Source of the DNA: Nectonema munidae
Lineage: Eukaryota > Nematomorpha > Nectonematoida > Nectonematidae
Direction of reading: 5' to 3'
Assembly: GCA_030549495.1 (NCBI GenBank)
Contig: JAUIRK010000649.1
Span: 248,001-312,000, forward strand
DNA length: 64,000 bases
The notes under the pieces were generated by a model, which was given only the letters and a program-made list of their open reading frames with translations, was not told the origin of the DNA and searched no databases. A program made the translations under genes and the position numbers. Below, piece by piece: positions 46,961 to 58,310 of the stretch (within the stretch, counting starts at the first letter, position 1; each line of letters starts with the position of its first letter).

Positions 46961-47984
46961 GAACTCAAACAAAATGTCAGTTTAATATGACGATGTTTTC
47001 TTTATGTTATTAGGCCGATGATTAATGATGATCATGATAATGATGATGATGATGACAGACACAAAATGAACCTTGTAAAATGCACAGAATATATTGACTG
47101 TTTTATCCACAATAATCATCTTCTAATTGAAAACATTTATGCTCATACAGATAGTAATAAAAAACAACATCTTTATTTGTCTATAACTGTCCACTCATCA
47201 ATCTCCATACCAAATGAAGAGATTCACGGGATGAATACAGGGATGTCAGCTAAACATACTCGCAAGTGGTGACGCCACTGGCACTGCTATGATTCAGACG
47301 GTACATTTGGCCAACGAGACATGGCGTAAGATCGGGGTAATTTTATGGAAAATAGCATGTCTTTTCCGCCAATGGCAGATATCGGACATTGGAGGCGTTT
47401 GAATTATAATGGGGGGAAATTGGTCTACATAATTTTATAGCGGTAGGCGGGTTGACGGTAATGCGAGGGAGCACTGTATATCTATTGAAACAAACCAATT
47501 ACGAACGAACTAATAAACAATTTAGTATCAATATTCCCAAAGAGAACGCAAACGGTTTCAGTAATCTCTATTTAATTTTATTTGAAACAAAAATTCGTCT
47601 ATATTTCTTTTAGGAACATTGATACTTATCTAACAAATCTTCCTTTTTTCTAACCTGACTGACTTTGAAAATCGAACTTAAGAGTGTTTGATTAGTTGGT
47701 TAGCCAGTGTGTTAGTGAGTTTCAAAAGAATTCGTTTATTTTTTCCTTTAACATGAATAAATTATTATCTTTATCTTGCAACGTAATCATAGCTGTAATA
47801 TAGATTATAAAAATTAAAATTTTTAGTCGGGGAGGGAGGGGAAGCAGGATTCGGCCTGTAAATATACTGATATTTTAATATTGCCTTGCGACCGAATTGT
47901 TGCCGAACCTGGTGAAGGGGAGATGAACAATAAGTAAAAATAGCTGTTTATTTAAAAACAAAATTTATTCAAAAAATTATTATT

Positions 47985-48225
47985 AATCAAATATCAATTA
48001 ATCAAAAAATTAACAATATCTTATATACTTTGGGGTAATAGTATTAACCCTTAGGTTAAATTAACTCTATGGATAAAATATTGTTGTTATTTTGGGTATA
48101 TTTTTGGGTACTTATTCTTTACATGATCCAAATTGTTTATCAAATATCAATTAATCAAAAAATTATCAATATCCTATAAATTTAGGGTATTAGTATTAAC
48201 CATATAGATAAAATTATTGTTATTA
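47985..48225. repeat. tandem duplication, unit about 155 bp
   Basis: TCAAATATCAATTAATCAAA recurs at 47985 and about 48140. It is followed in both copies by AAAATTA(A/T)CAATATC, a GGGTA.TAGTATTAACC block and GATAAAAT(A)TTGTT. A MITE right end (CACTGGTGTC...GTGTTAA, to 48288) follows. Confidence 0.6.
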
Positions 48226-49172
48226 TGAGTAAATTAGATATTGACTTATTGGGGCACTGGTGTCACACACTTATTCTCAAAGTGTTAAAAAAAATTAAAG
48301 TATTTATATAGATACTTGTAGATAGCAAGCAAAATTCACATTATCTTCACATTGTAGAATAAAAATACTAGGTACTAAAGCTTAAATGATATAAAAGTTT
48401 TGCTATTAATTTTACCAAAAAATGTATAAAAGTTTTTTCATTTAATTTTCTCTTTTTTAATTTATGACCTTGTCTAATATAATAGGTGATTTTTGATTAT
48501 TATAAAATATACATTTGAAGGCAGAAAATCTAGATCATTTTTAAAGGTAAAATTTTACAAAAAAGTATTTTACAAAAGTTTGAGAAAAAAAGTCAAGATA
48601 TTTTCTAAATAAGTAAGTATATCACGTTATTATTATTTAGAAAAGATGTGCTTATTTTGTTTACCGTAAAAAGAAAGTTTCTCTGTCTATGACTTGTAAA
48701 ATCGTCTGCTTTTTTATTTCATTAATCTCCATTTTTGACTTGACTATTAAAATAATAAAATTAATTAGTTGTAAATAGGGGAATTGAAAGGTTTTTTTTG
48801 TTTTATTAATTGAAACAAATATATATAATACTGTAATTATTAAACTTTTTACAAATTGAATAATATTCAAACAATATTTCCAGAATTCTTGGCACCTTTT
48901 CTATAATTTGGTAGCAAAAGGTTTATTGTTTAATATATTTAAATAAACTTTATTATCGCAATTCTTGAAGTTTTCAGAATATATAACATTTTCTTGAATA
49001 AAGATCATCTCAATGTTTATATTTTTACTTCAAAAAAGAAAAGTTTGTGTGTCCAGATTGTAAAATCGTCTGCTTTTTTTTTTTGAAAAATTTAATTAAT
49101 AGACAAATAAAAATAAAATGACTGAAAAATTGCTTAATTTTTTAATATGAACTAAATTTAAAATTAAATGAG

Positions 49173-49292
49173 TTAACCTATAATTTTGAAGACGATTCGT
49201 CTGCTTTCTTTTTCAATGGAATTTTATATATTCAAAGCAGACGATTTTCATTTCTTGGGACACTGGTGTCCCACAGGTCCTCAAAGGGTTAA
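49173..49292 (+). mobile_element. piggyBac-type MITE, convergent two-box type
   Basis: TTAA at 49173-49176 and 49289-49292 enclose 112 bp. It has GACGATTCGTCTGC near the left, GCAGACGAT in the right half, the palindrome GGGACACTGGTGTCCC and the right end GGTCCTCAAAGGG. The left end is decayed. Isolated AAATCGTCTGCTTTTTT words at about 48699 and 49062 are probably remains of other copies. Confidence 0.7.
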
Positions 49293-49819
49293 GAATAATT
49301 AATAATTATAAAAATTTTATAATAAAAATGTATCAAAGAGTGTTTAATAAAATGACAGCAGTAATAGATTAAATGAGAATGTACAAGATCTTTTAAATTT
49401 CCATACACCTCCACTGCATTCTTTCATTCATTTGAATGTAACTTTTTGTGTTTCACAAAACTTCATTGCCTATATTTTTTGTTTAAAAGTGAATTCCGTT
49501 ATTTCATATCATCATTCACAAGATGATAGTGTGGTGTAACTATATTTAGTATATGTAATATATACTTTTAATTCCAGGTGTCTTTCTGGAAATAAAAATA
49601 TTCGTGTATGCATATGATGAATGCGTATAATATATATGTGTATGTTTAACCTTGAACTCCTAATACTGCGAATAAGAATTTAGTAAAGCAGAAAGAGCGT
49701 ATTTATTACATGTGCATATTTATTAAAATTGGCTGTATCAAACTATTCCTAATTTATCCCTTTACAGCTTTAACTTTTCCGTCACTATCCATATAAAAAG
49801 TGTAGTTAGGATTCCTTCA

Positions 49820-49917
49820 CCAAATTCACCCTCTTCTCCCCAAGCAACAAACCCACCAATAATAATAATAATACAGCAGTTGGCTTGTCACCAAGTTTGT
49901 CTGTCGTAAAAGGCAAT
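49820..49917 (+). pseudogene. partial copy of zinc-finger exon A inside its own intron
   Basis: CAAATTCACCCTCTTCTCCC plus AAGCAACAA matches exon A near 42377-42406. Then, with about 35 bp of exon A missing, ACCCACCAATAATAA...CAGCAGTTGGCTTG, CACCAAGTTTGTCT and GTCGTAAAAGGCAATA match 42440-42512. Small differences break the frame. No splice sites flank it. It lies 7.4 kb downstream of the parent. Confidence 0.85.
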
Positions 49918-50850
49918 ATCCATATCCCCTATCACTATAAATATATATGTTTTGGGCGGGCAGATCTTATATTTAATGTGTAGTTTGTTTTATTTATGGG
50001 TAATCTTGGTGTAGGGGTGGGTCTCTTATCTATCCAATTTTATGAGGCATGCTTTTGTAATACCCTTCATGAAAAGTCGGGAAATCAAAGCAAAATGTTT
50101 TAAATTAAAACTTAACAATTTTGCTCAAAGATTTCTTAGTGAATATGTTCAAACGAAATTAATTGGAAAAAGTGATTATAGAATAAAATCTTTTTAAGTC
50201 TATTTTTGTTGCTCGTAGAAGGAGTGTAGCTTATGGTATGCATTATTGGAAACCAAACATTTGCACCTATTTACTTGTAAAAATAACACTTACCCAGTAA
50301 GAAGAAGAATAATTTATTTTTACATACATACATTAAGAAACAACAAGCAAAATATTAAACATGTGTTGAAATATTACAGGATTTCGTTATAAGCTGTGGT
50401 GAAAAAAAAGAAGTAAAAAAGACATAGTGGATGTTTTGGAATGGCAAAAAAAAGTTCCTAGGAACCGCTTAGATTCTGCCAACCATATTGCAAACAAAAA
50501 TGAATTACGTTAATATAGTAAAAAGTTTCTTCCTGTATTTTCAAGTTAGTTATTTTCTAAGATGGTATTTTATACTAGAAAAACCAGACCATATTAAGTT
50601 ATTTGATATAAAATATATAGGTTTGAGTTTTGAATAAAATTTTTTAGAAAACTACAATATTTTTTTATTTTTTTTAATATAAGAAATTTTATAAATGTAA
50701 AATTTATGTGTATATTTTTTAGTTAGTAAAAATCTCTGGCTTATATAGGTATCATATAGTAGTTATCTGTAACAATTTTATGTAAATTTATCTATTTTTT
50801 GAATACATCCGTACAAATCCAAACATTCAATGGTGAAATTCTATTTCTAG

Positions 50851-51411
50851 GTTACAGAATCTGCTAACACAAAGCCCAACCTCGGTGGCACCGGCGATAA
50901 CATTTCCTCGATCACAAGCTCCTCATCTCCTTACTCCTTTCCTCTTACTCTCAAATCTCTCACAAACAATTCTCCTTCACTCATCATCACTACTTCATCA
51001 TCCCCCTCCTTCTCTACCACTCTCTCAAACTCATCACCAGGAACATCAACAACAACAACAACACCCAGCAAAGTAACTTGCAACTTCTGTCCCAAAATCT
51101 TTCCTTCCAAGGTGCTGCTGAAAAAGCATATCAAAGCACAGCACCTCCTTGAAACCAAACTCCTCATGTCTTGCTACTCCAGTTTGGCTGGAAAGAACGG
51201 CAATGGCGCCACCTCTATCATCATAGGCCCACAGTCCACCGTCCCCACCTCTTCCTCTTCGCTTACCCCCCAAAGCAGTAGTAAAAATGGCAACAATCCT
51301 TTCAACAGCCCTCCTCTAACCCTCATGATGAAGCCCAATGCCGTGCCTTATCTACCTTCTTCCAATGCGATGTCCAACAACACAACCCCCAAATTATCCT
51401 CTGCCACTGAA
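50851..51411 (+). CDS. C2H2 zinc-finger gene, exon B (one finger)
   Basis: A 187-codon phase 0-0 exon between acceptor CTATTTCTAG (50850) and donor GAA|GTAAGA (51411/51412). It starts VTESANTKPN, has a long Ser/Thr-rich stretch ending in a Thr run encoded by (ACA)n, and then one finger, VTCNFCPKIFPSKVLLKKHIKAQH, with the same C-x2-C-x12-H-x4-H spacing as exon A. The remainder is Ser/Asn/Pro-rich. Reading through the donor gives 44 more codons to a stop at 51546, with AATAAA near 51557, so a shorter isoform ending here is possible. Confidence 0.75.
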
Positions 51412-52059
51412 GTAAGAATTGCTCTGTACTTCTATGTTTTATTGTATCGACCAGGTTCATACTGCATGCATCAAATTGTTACCCTGATGGCTTATTGGTC
51501 ACTTTCTATGCTAAAAGTAATAACGGGAGAGAAGTTTATTTTTTGAAGCGCTTATAAATAAAGTATTTTAAATGAACTTTGTGTATGAATTTTATATGAG
51601 AGTCCATTTCCATCGCTAATAAAAGAGCTTTACACCTGATTTCACTTTTTTTTTTTAAATAATGATTTATTGATGAGCATAGTGGTCGCAATATTTAATT
51701 CCTTTATGGTTTTTCATCTATGTTCATAAAGTTGGTTTAAAAAATAATATAAACATTTTGGCTCGTCGTCATCGGAAAATACTATATTTGACGCGTACCT
51801 TATAAATGTTGGCCACCCCTTAATGTAAACCGTTGGCAAGACAGAGTAAAGTCCGTTAAAACGGACTCTAATCTATTACGGTGAAAGACTGTAAAAGTTA
51901 TTTTATTGTTTGTTATATCAAAAATGTAATCATCATATATTCTTTAGCCGCATCCTTTTTGAGTGCAAATGGAGTCAAACTGGTTGAAGAAATAAAAAAA
52001 ACACCCACCAGTCCTTCATACATTCGCAATTTTTTTGTTGTCATCCAAAGCTTTTAGCT

Positions 52060-52365
52060 ATTTGAGAACTAGTGTCGTAGGAAATGAAAATCATCTTAAC
52101 TATATAAATTTTCATTTAAAAAGAAAACAAACGATTAGTCTCTAAAATTCTGGTCCTCTCAAAGAGTTAATCTACATTTATTGTTTTTATTTTTGGGGTT
52201 GGACAAATGTGTATAAATTTTTGGGGGCATTATTATTATTATTATTTTGGTCTAGCTCTTTTACGCATTCGTTTTCGAGAATTAATCGTCTGCTATTCTT
52301 TTTGAACTTAAAGCAGAGGATTTTTATTTGCGGCATCATTGGTGCTGAAAGGTTCATTTTAAAAA
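52060..52365. repeat. two decayed MITE copies in intron B-C
   Basis: 52066-52170: GAAATGAAAATCAT ... GGTCCTCTCAAAGAG-TTAA is a two-box type right end. 52261-52360: TTACGCATTC, AATCGTCTGC, AAAGCAGAGGATTTT, ATCATTGGTGCTGAAAGG is a second, older copy. Both lie between exons B and C. Confidence 0.5.
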
Positions 52366-52511
52366 TTGGAATAATTTAATTTTTCTGATAATAATGGAAC
52401 GTATTCAAATTAATGTGCTTTTTAAAGGGATAAGTGCTCACGAAACTGCAATTGATATATTTTATATTGTTCAATTTTATCAATTGTCACTTTCTACATT
52501 TGCACCAATAG

Positions 52512-53126
52512 AGTTGTTCCGTCTCTTACGCGCCAACAGCATCTCCTCTCACTGATGAATACATGGACGTAAATTCTGCGATTGAAATGGAAGTATACAA
52601 GAATCAGTGCAGAGAGCTGCGCGACTACTTCAACGAATTCAAGAAGATCTTACCAGAGGACGTGATCGAACAAAATGGGCGCGATATTGATGCTGATAGT
52701 GATGGCAGCGTCGGGAGCTTGGGCTACTTCATTGAAAAACCGGCTACAGCCTATGATCAAGTTTCGCTTACTTCGGAAAATAGCGAAGGTGAATATCACT
52801 GCCCGAAAGCAAAGTCAAGTAACGACAGCAACTTGCTTACCGAACTCTTTAACGCATTTCCCGCTAAAAAAGATGATGTGAAGGGGGAAGGAATCAATGA
52901 AGAAAAATTGCGCTTCATAGCTCAGAACATTCACGAGATACAGAATAGAAGTGATGCCGAACAAAAGGCCATCATTTCGTCGATTTTGCAGGCCTCCTCA
53001 GGACTGATTAAACCCTCTGTCTCTGCTGACACCACTGATGAAGAATCTTCATCGCTGGTGCCAACCTCTTGTGCTGTCAATCAAATCGTGAAGGAGAAGA
53101 ATAAGAATGAAAAGATGGCGAAAACG
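52512..53126 (+). CDS. zinc-finger gene, exon C (acidic, no finger)
   Basis: A 205-codon phase 0-0 exon between acceptor TTTGCACCAATAG (52511) and donor ACG|GTATGC (53126/53127). It begins SCSVSYAPTASPLTDEY and contains a predicted helix (EMEVYKNQCRELRDYFNEFKKIL), an acidic stretch (DIDADSDGSVGS) and an EQKAIISSILQ segment. I recognise no domain. Its membership in the zinc-finger gene rests on phase, orientation, composition and position, not on a shared motif; it might belong to a separate gene. Confidence 0.6.
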
Positions 53127-54235
53127 GTATGCCAATTTTTTTGACAAAATATTGAAGTCTCAATCGACACTTCACTAGAAGCAGGGATATTTTTATTATT
53201 TATTTTTTTCAACTTATATAAAACTCAATGAAAAAGATGGCGTTTTTCGAAAATCCATCCTAATAAAATTGGGCTGGACAATTTAAAAGTATTTTGTTCG
53301 TAGAGGACGACATTCATATATTAACAAAGCTGTGTGGAAATTTTAAATGCTCCTCCCTATATAACGATGAAAAGATGTATAATATTAGCTTCAGTTATCA
53401 TGGGTCTTGTTTGAAAGCTTGAGGGGGGGGGGGGGAGACAAGTGACCCTCGCTTTTTTGGTTGGAGTGCACATACCATATTTTGTCCCGTCCACTTTTTA
53501 GGTCTTCTTTAAAGTAATTTTCAAATAATTTTGCACTTTATTTTTAAAGTTTATACAATAAAAACGATGAAATCACCTTTTCATATTTTTAGATGTAATA
53601 AATATTTTTGTTAAATCTTACACTTTCAACTCAAGTAATTCAAGTATCTTTTTGCGGACAGAAAATGATTTTTGAGAAAAAGAGAGAGTAATGTAACGCA
53701 TATAAGCTGGGAAGCTTATTTAAAAAAATCATAAAAATGATTTATCCTGCTCACATTTTCAAGACAAAAGAGGCCCTTAGCAATGATCTATACAATCTTA
53801 ACTACAATGCAGCTCCCTTATGTAAAACGGAAACAAAGTCTTCATTTATAATGTCTGACTTGAGTCTAGCAGTGGTAGAATCCCTTTTCCTTAACTAAAA
53901 AACTATTCAGAAGAAGAAATTTAGGATTAATTAGCTTGCTCCTAAACTAAAAATCGGGAGCTCACATCTGGAAAGGGGTGGTTGTCGCCTCCATTTCAAT
54001 AATTTTGGCCGGTAACTTCATTTAATCTTCTTTTATATACAATTAAAAATCATTTTTAAAGTTTTTTTCGTACGTAATTTCGAATCGTTTTTTTCACAAA
54101 AAGTTTTTCGTCTCGTGCCGTAATTTTGAAACGTAACATACCGTATGCCACAACTGCCTACAGGTTGTCACTAAAACAGACTTTACTATATAAAGTAGAT
54201 ATGTATGTAATCCACTTTTTAACATTATTATCTAG

Positions 54236-54835
54236 GATTTCAATTGTACGATGTGCACACAAAGTTTTTTGGACAAGTTTTTGCTCTTCAATCACATCAA
54301 TATAAACCACTCCTTCGATTCTAATCACAAACATCGCAAAACCTCTTCTGCCCAAATCTTTCTCCCAGACCCATCATCCTTTGTCAGTCAAACGCACCAA
54401 GCCAATTCTTCCTTCAACAAGATACCACTCTCCCTCTTTGCTGGAAACATCTCCCCACACACACCCTCCCCGCCATCTGTGGTCAGTGTAGCGCACTCCG
54501 CCCCCACCAAATGGCACGCAGACACTCCACCTCCTACTCCTGTCAACTCAGAATCCGTCTTTCCCTGCACCAATTGTGATAAGATCTTTAGCAAGAAGTG
54601 CAGTCTCGTAGACCACAACAACGCAGTTCACCACAGCCTACGCCCCTTTGACTGCAACTTCTGCAGCAAGTCCTTCAAGTATCGTGCGGCGCGTTCTGCT
54701 CACATGCGCAGCGTCCACAACTCGCTTTCCTCGTCCGCCTTCCCAATCTCCGTTCTCGCTGCCTCCCTTAAATACCAGACTTCTAGTCACTTCTCTGATC
54801 CTAACGACAAACAACCACCACAAATTCTTCACTAG
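54236..54835 (+). CDS. C2H2 zinc-finger gene, terminal exon D (three fingers)
   Basis: This exon follows acceptor TTATTATCTAG (54235) in phase 0 and encodes 199 residues to TAG at 54833-54835. The first finger is right at the start: DFNCTMCTQSFLDKFLLFNH then ININH (C-x2-C-x12-H-x4-H). After a Pro/Ser-rich spacer comes a pair: FPCTNC...HNNAVH and FDCNFC...HMRSVH, with the same spacing and a short linker, like the pairs in exon A. With exons A-C the visible protein would be about 1,219 residues and eight fingers. Confidence 0.8.
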   Translation, partial: DFNCTMCTQSFLDKFLLFNHININHSFDSNHKHRKTSSAQIFLPDPSSFVSQTHQANSSFNKIPLSLFAGNISPHTPSPPSVVSVAHSAPTKWHADTPPPTPVNSESVFPCTNCDKIFSKKCSLVDHNNAVHHSLRPFDCNFCSKSFKYRAARSAHMRSVHNSLSSSAFPISVLAASLKYQTSSHFSDPNDKQPPQILH

Positions 54836-56090
54836 TTTAGTTTTTCATCATTCATTTCTTCTTTTCTGTCTTTCTCTCATATTCCTCCTCTAACGAAGCT
54901 AACTTTCTTTCAAAGATATGTGTGTGTGAGATCAATGGGACAGTGTAGCGTCATTGGGCTTGCGCTCGCCATATGCAAATATCATATTTCATCGTTCCAC
55001 CTCTATCTCTCCTTTTGATTTATAATTCCACTCGTGTACCACCCCTCCATACCTTTTCATTCGTTCGTACTTTTGTCGTGTTGTTCGTTTCTGTTATTTT
55101 TCCAAGTTTCTCTCATGATTTAGCATAATTTTTGGGTTTCCTTTATCTCAAAAAATGGACTACACTTTGTCAAAAGCACTTTTTTAATCATCACTTTCTT
55201 TTGCATGCATAATAATGATTTCAATAATATTACATTCCATTCTTTTTCCCTTTTCGTTTCTTTCTTTATACACATATTCGTATTGTACTGTTATTTATTT
55301 TTCTACAAGTGCCTCGAGATATGATGTGTGCTTTTTTACAATTCTCTTTTGATGTCATTCCTTGTCTAGTATGAACATTCCAAAACAAATGAGATGCACA
55401 TAATGTTTACCCTATTTTTTGTCCATTGCTACATATATAGGCGAATCCGCCTTTTATCTTCTACATTATTGTTGTTTAATTCTAAAAATTTTATTTTGTC
55501 TTTGAGGAGAAGACACCTGGCTTTCTGCCTCTTCTGATCTAAATGTTTTATTCTGTTTCCTTGATAAATAATCATGCTGAATGAATATCACATATGTGTT
55601 GTGTGATAATATCGCTATCAATGTTCTTTGAAACGGTTTTTCCATTTTTTCCCCTATTAAAGTAATATATAATATTCCAGTTGACATTCCTTTATGTAAA
55701 ATACATTTTATATCGATCATAATAGTATTGCATACTTACTATGTGTATTCACGTTTTATTTTTTTTTACAAAGCCCTTCCTTGTACATATGCATTCCATT
55801 TTTTGTCTGCAACATTCCTTTGTATTTTGACTTTGTCCCCTTTTTACCTAAAATATTTTCTTATTTTGAATCTTTAAATTTTATTTTCATTATATATTCA
55901 TCTTTCTTACTCGACCAATCTACATTCAAATGTCCATAATTTTTTTCTCTACATATGTGATTTGTCTATTCTCTTTCTGTGTGTTTATGTTTGTTTTATT
56001 TAGAGATATAAAATTGACTCATGCTAGCAATATTCCCTTTTTTCATCGTGATTTTTAAGTTGAAATAAAGTTTTGAATTTTGAATACAAT
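54836..56090 (+). promoter_or_regulatory. 3' UTR and poly(A) signal of the zinc-finger gene
   Basis: About 1.25 kb of pyrimidine-rich sequence follows the stop. The first good AATAAA is at 56064-56069, followed by a T-rich stretch, so cleavage near 56085 is likely. A Pumilio-type TGTACATA occurs at about 55784. No open frame of note is seen on the + strand. Confidence 0.5.
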
Positions 56091-58077
56091 TTTTGCGTTC
56101 CTCAGCCTAGATACCCCCCTTTTCAACTGAAATCTACGGCTGATCAGAATATATTGTTATCTGTCCATAGACTTGGGATGATTAGGTAAGTTATTTTTTA
56201 TTATCTCTAAGCAGAGAGAAGCCCACTATCAAGGCCTTTTTGACTTAACAGTGGGAGATCTAATTTGCTTTTCCCCACAAACAATATCTGCACAGGTAAA
56301 ACGAGGTTTATCTCCAAAATTTTTAACTAAAATCAAAATATGTAGTTGATCGACTATTTCTAGTCATCAATCATTGGAAACCAGAGGATAATGGATTTGC
56401 TCTTTTTTTCGTACTAGTAATTTAACACGTTGGGATGCACAAACTATTCTAAAATTAAAATATCCCCTAAATTGGTATAATTTTGTGGGTCATTTGGTGT
56501 AGGAGATTTTAAAGGAAGGCGAAGAACTGGGGTGTAAGTATTTGGAGTCGATTCTTTATCGACTCCTCATATTTGTTTAAAACTAATTTAAATAGCTAAA
56601 ATATTTTTCTAATTTACCAAAAAAATCTTAAAAACGTAATATTTTTAAATTCTTTTTTTATTATAATTTTTTCTACGAATTGTAATTAAAAGTCTTCTTC
56701 TTTTGACATTGAATCAAAATATTCGTATCCAATTTATTGGTCGAAAATTAATAAAAATTTATTTTCAGAATTATCAAAGCTGACACAAATTACTTCCATT
56801 TTCTCCCTCATCAATTGAAACGAAACACTTTTTAGTATTGGAGGAAACGTCTTTAAAACCGAGTTGCACCTGAAGCTGTGAAAAAATTAATGTCTGAATT
56901 TTAACACGAGAAGTTTTAATTTTAACTACTAAAATATGTAAAAGTTAAAAGAACAATTAGTCCATTATTTGTTTCTTTTTTGAAAGCTTTTTATAAAATA
57001 CTCCATTTTAGTTTTTTGAATTTATTAGTATTTTATTTTTTTTCAAATTTTTTAACTTAAAAATAAGATATATAATAGCCAAGGTAAAATCTTATATAAT
57101 ATATATTTTTGTATATATGCAGAGAGAGAGACGTACATCTAGAAGGGCGACATGGTTTTCGCAACCCCAATAAAAAATTTTAAGTACTAACTTGATTAAT
57201 ATGTTGTGGCCAAAATATTTTGAGAATGTACCTGACGTATTGGCATTTACGATAGTACGGTAATCTTATATGCAAAATGTATAAGCATTATTATCAATAG
57301 GAAAATAAGTAAAACTTTTATTCAAACAAGTTGAAAACTTTATTAATTTTCGACCACTCTGGTGGCGTCACATGATTGAATAATTAAAAGAGAATTGATT
57401 TGATTATAAACAGTTTGATGGTCCAAGATATAACATTTGATTTGGATGCAGGAAGACATCGGTGCTGAAAAATTCATTGTTCTAAACATCAGTGTGTTGG
57501 TTTGGATAGTTCGATACAAGCAGCGCAAGTGTGCCTCGATAAAAATACCTTAGAAGTCTGAATCTGTTTTTTAAGTATATTTACTTTTGGAAACCTTTTT
57601 AAGGTTGAATTAACGGGAGAATGATATTGCACAACATGTTTGATACATAATATTGTCTTTTAAGGAATTGAAATTGACAAATGAGGAGGCAGTGATAATA
57701 AACAGAAATTCAAATCATCTGATCTATAACTTGGTAAAAGCTTCACTAAAGAAAAGAAACGGTGTAAACTGCAAATATTAGTGAGATTGAAAGATTTGTT
57801 AGTAAAAGATTTTTTTAGTATTGTTTCTTTTTTAATCCAGAGTTTTTTTTTTAAAAAACTTTTTAAAAAGAATTTTTTTGTTTAATAGTTTTTTAGTTAG
57901 CCTGAACATGCACGCACATTATCACTTGTGCTTGCTAGAAAGTGTTGGGCAAAATTCATCACTGCAAGTAACTGATTCGGTTCGAACCACATTTTCTATT
58001 AGAGGAAGTGATGTTTCTGCACTTCTATCTTTAATAGTTTCCATATACCCGATTGCAGGAGAAAAAGAGGTATCAAC
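56091..58077. other. intergenic DNA downstream of the zinc-finger gene
   Basis: No gene is supported. A GC-richer open stretch at 57900-58070 reads through in both directions (for instance minus strand TSFSPAIGYMETIKDRSAET) and may be a fragment of an unknown gene or element; a hAT MITE interrupts it. Confidence 0.4.
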
Positions 58078-58310
58078 CAGTGGCGAATCCAGAAATTCAC
58101 CATATGAGGGGGGCAACTTTAAAAAATACTAGTTTTGTTTTTCATCGTCTTGGTAACTTTTTTATTATGATATAGAGGTAATCCACTACTATACAAGTCT
58201 TGATGCTTTAGGAAAGAGAAAAATCAGTAAAGGGGATTTCTGAAGGCATTCTTCATAGGGGGCCTAAGCCTAGGTCGCCCGCCCCATCTGGATCCGTTAG
58301 TGGTATCAAC
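58070..58310 (+). mobile_element. hAT MITE with a perfect 8-bp target duplication
   Basis: GTATCAAC occurs at 58070-58077 and 58303-58310. Between them, 225 bp start CAGTGGCGAATCCAGA and end, read inward, CACTAACGGATCCAGA: an imperfect 16-bp terminal inverted repeat. The right half is GC-rich (GCCTAGGTCGCCCGCCCC). There is no coding capacity. Confidence 0.85.

Larger units (their letters stand above)
42767..50850 (+). other. intron A-B of the zinc-finger gene, filled with mobile elements
   Basis: About 8.1 kb between donor GTAAGA and acceptor CTATTTCTAG. It holds MITEs (43600-43855, 44188-44303, 49177-49288), a Tigger with a hAT end inserted (45660-46960), a tandem duplication (47985-48225) and a partial copy of exon A (49820-49917). 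The stretch 44830-45450 is GC-richer, with CATCAT and (GTGA)n runs (45390-45420), and no known element; it could be regulatory. Everything else is AT-rich. Confidence 0.7.

Noticed and set aside
40883-54835. Naming the zinc-finger gene as Broad-Complex, tramtrack or lola
   Set aside because: Finger spacing and pairing fit, but no BTB domain is in the window and finger sequences alone are too weak for a symbol.
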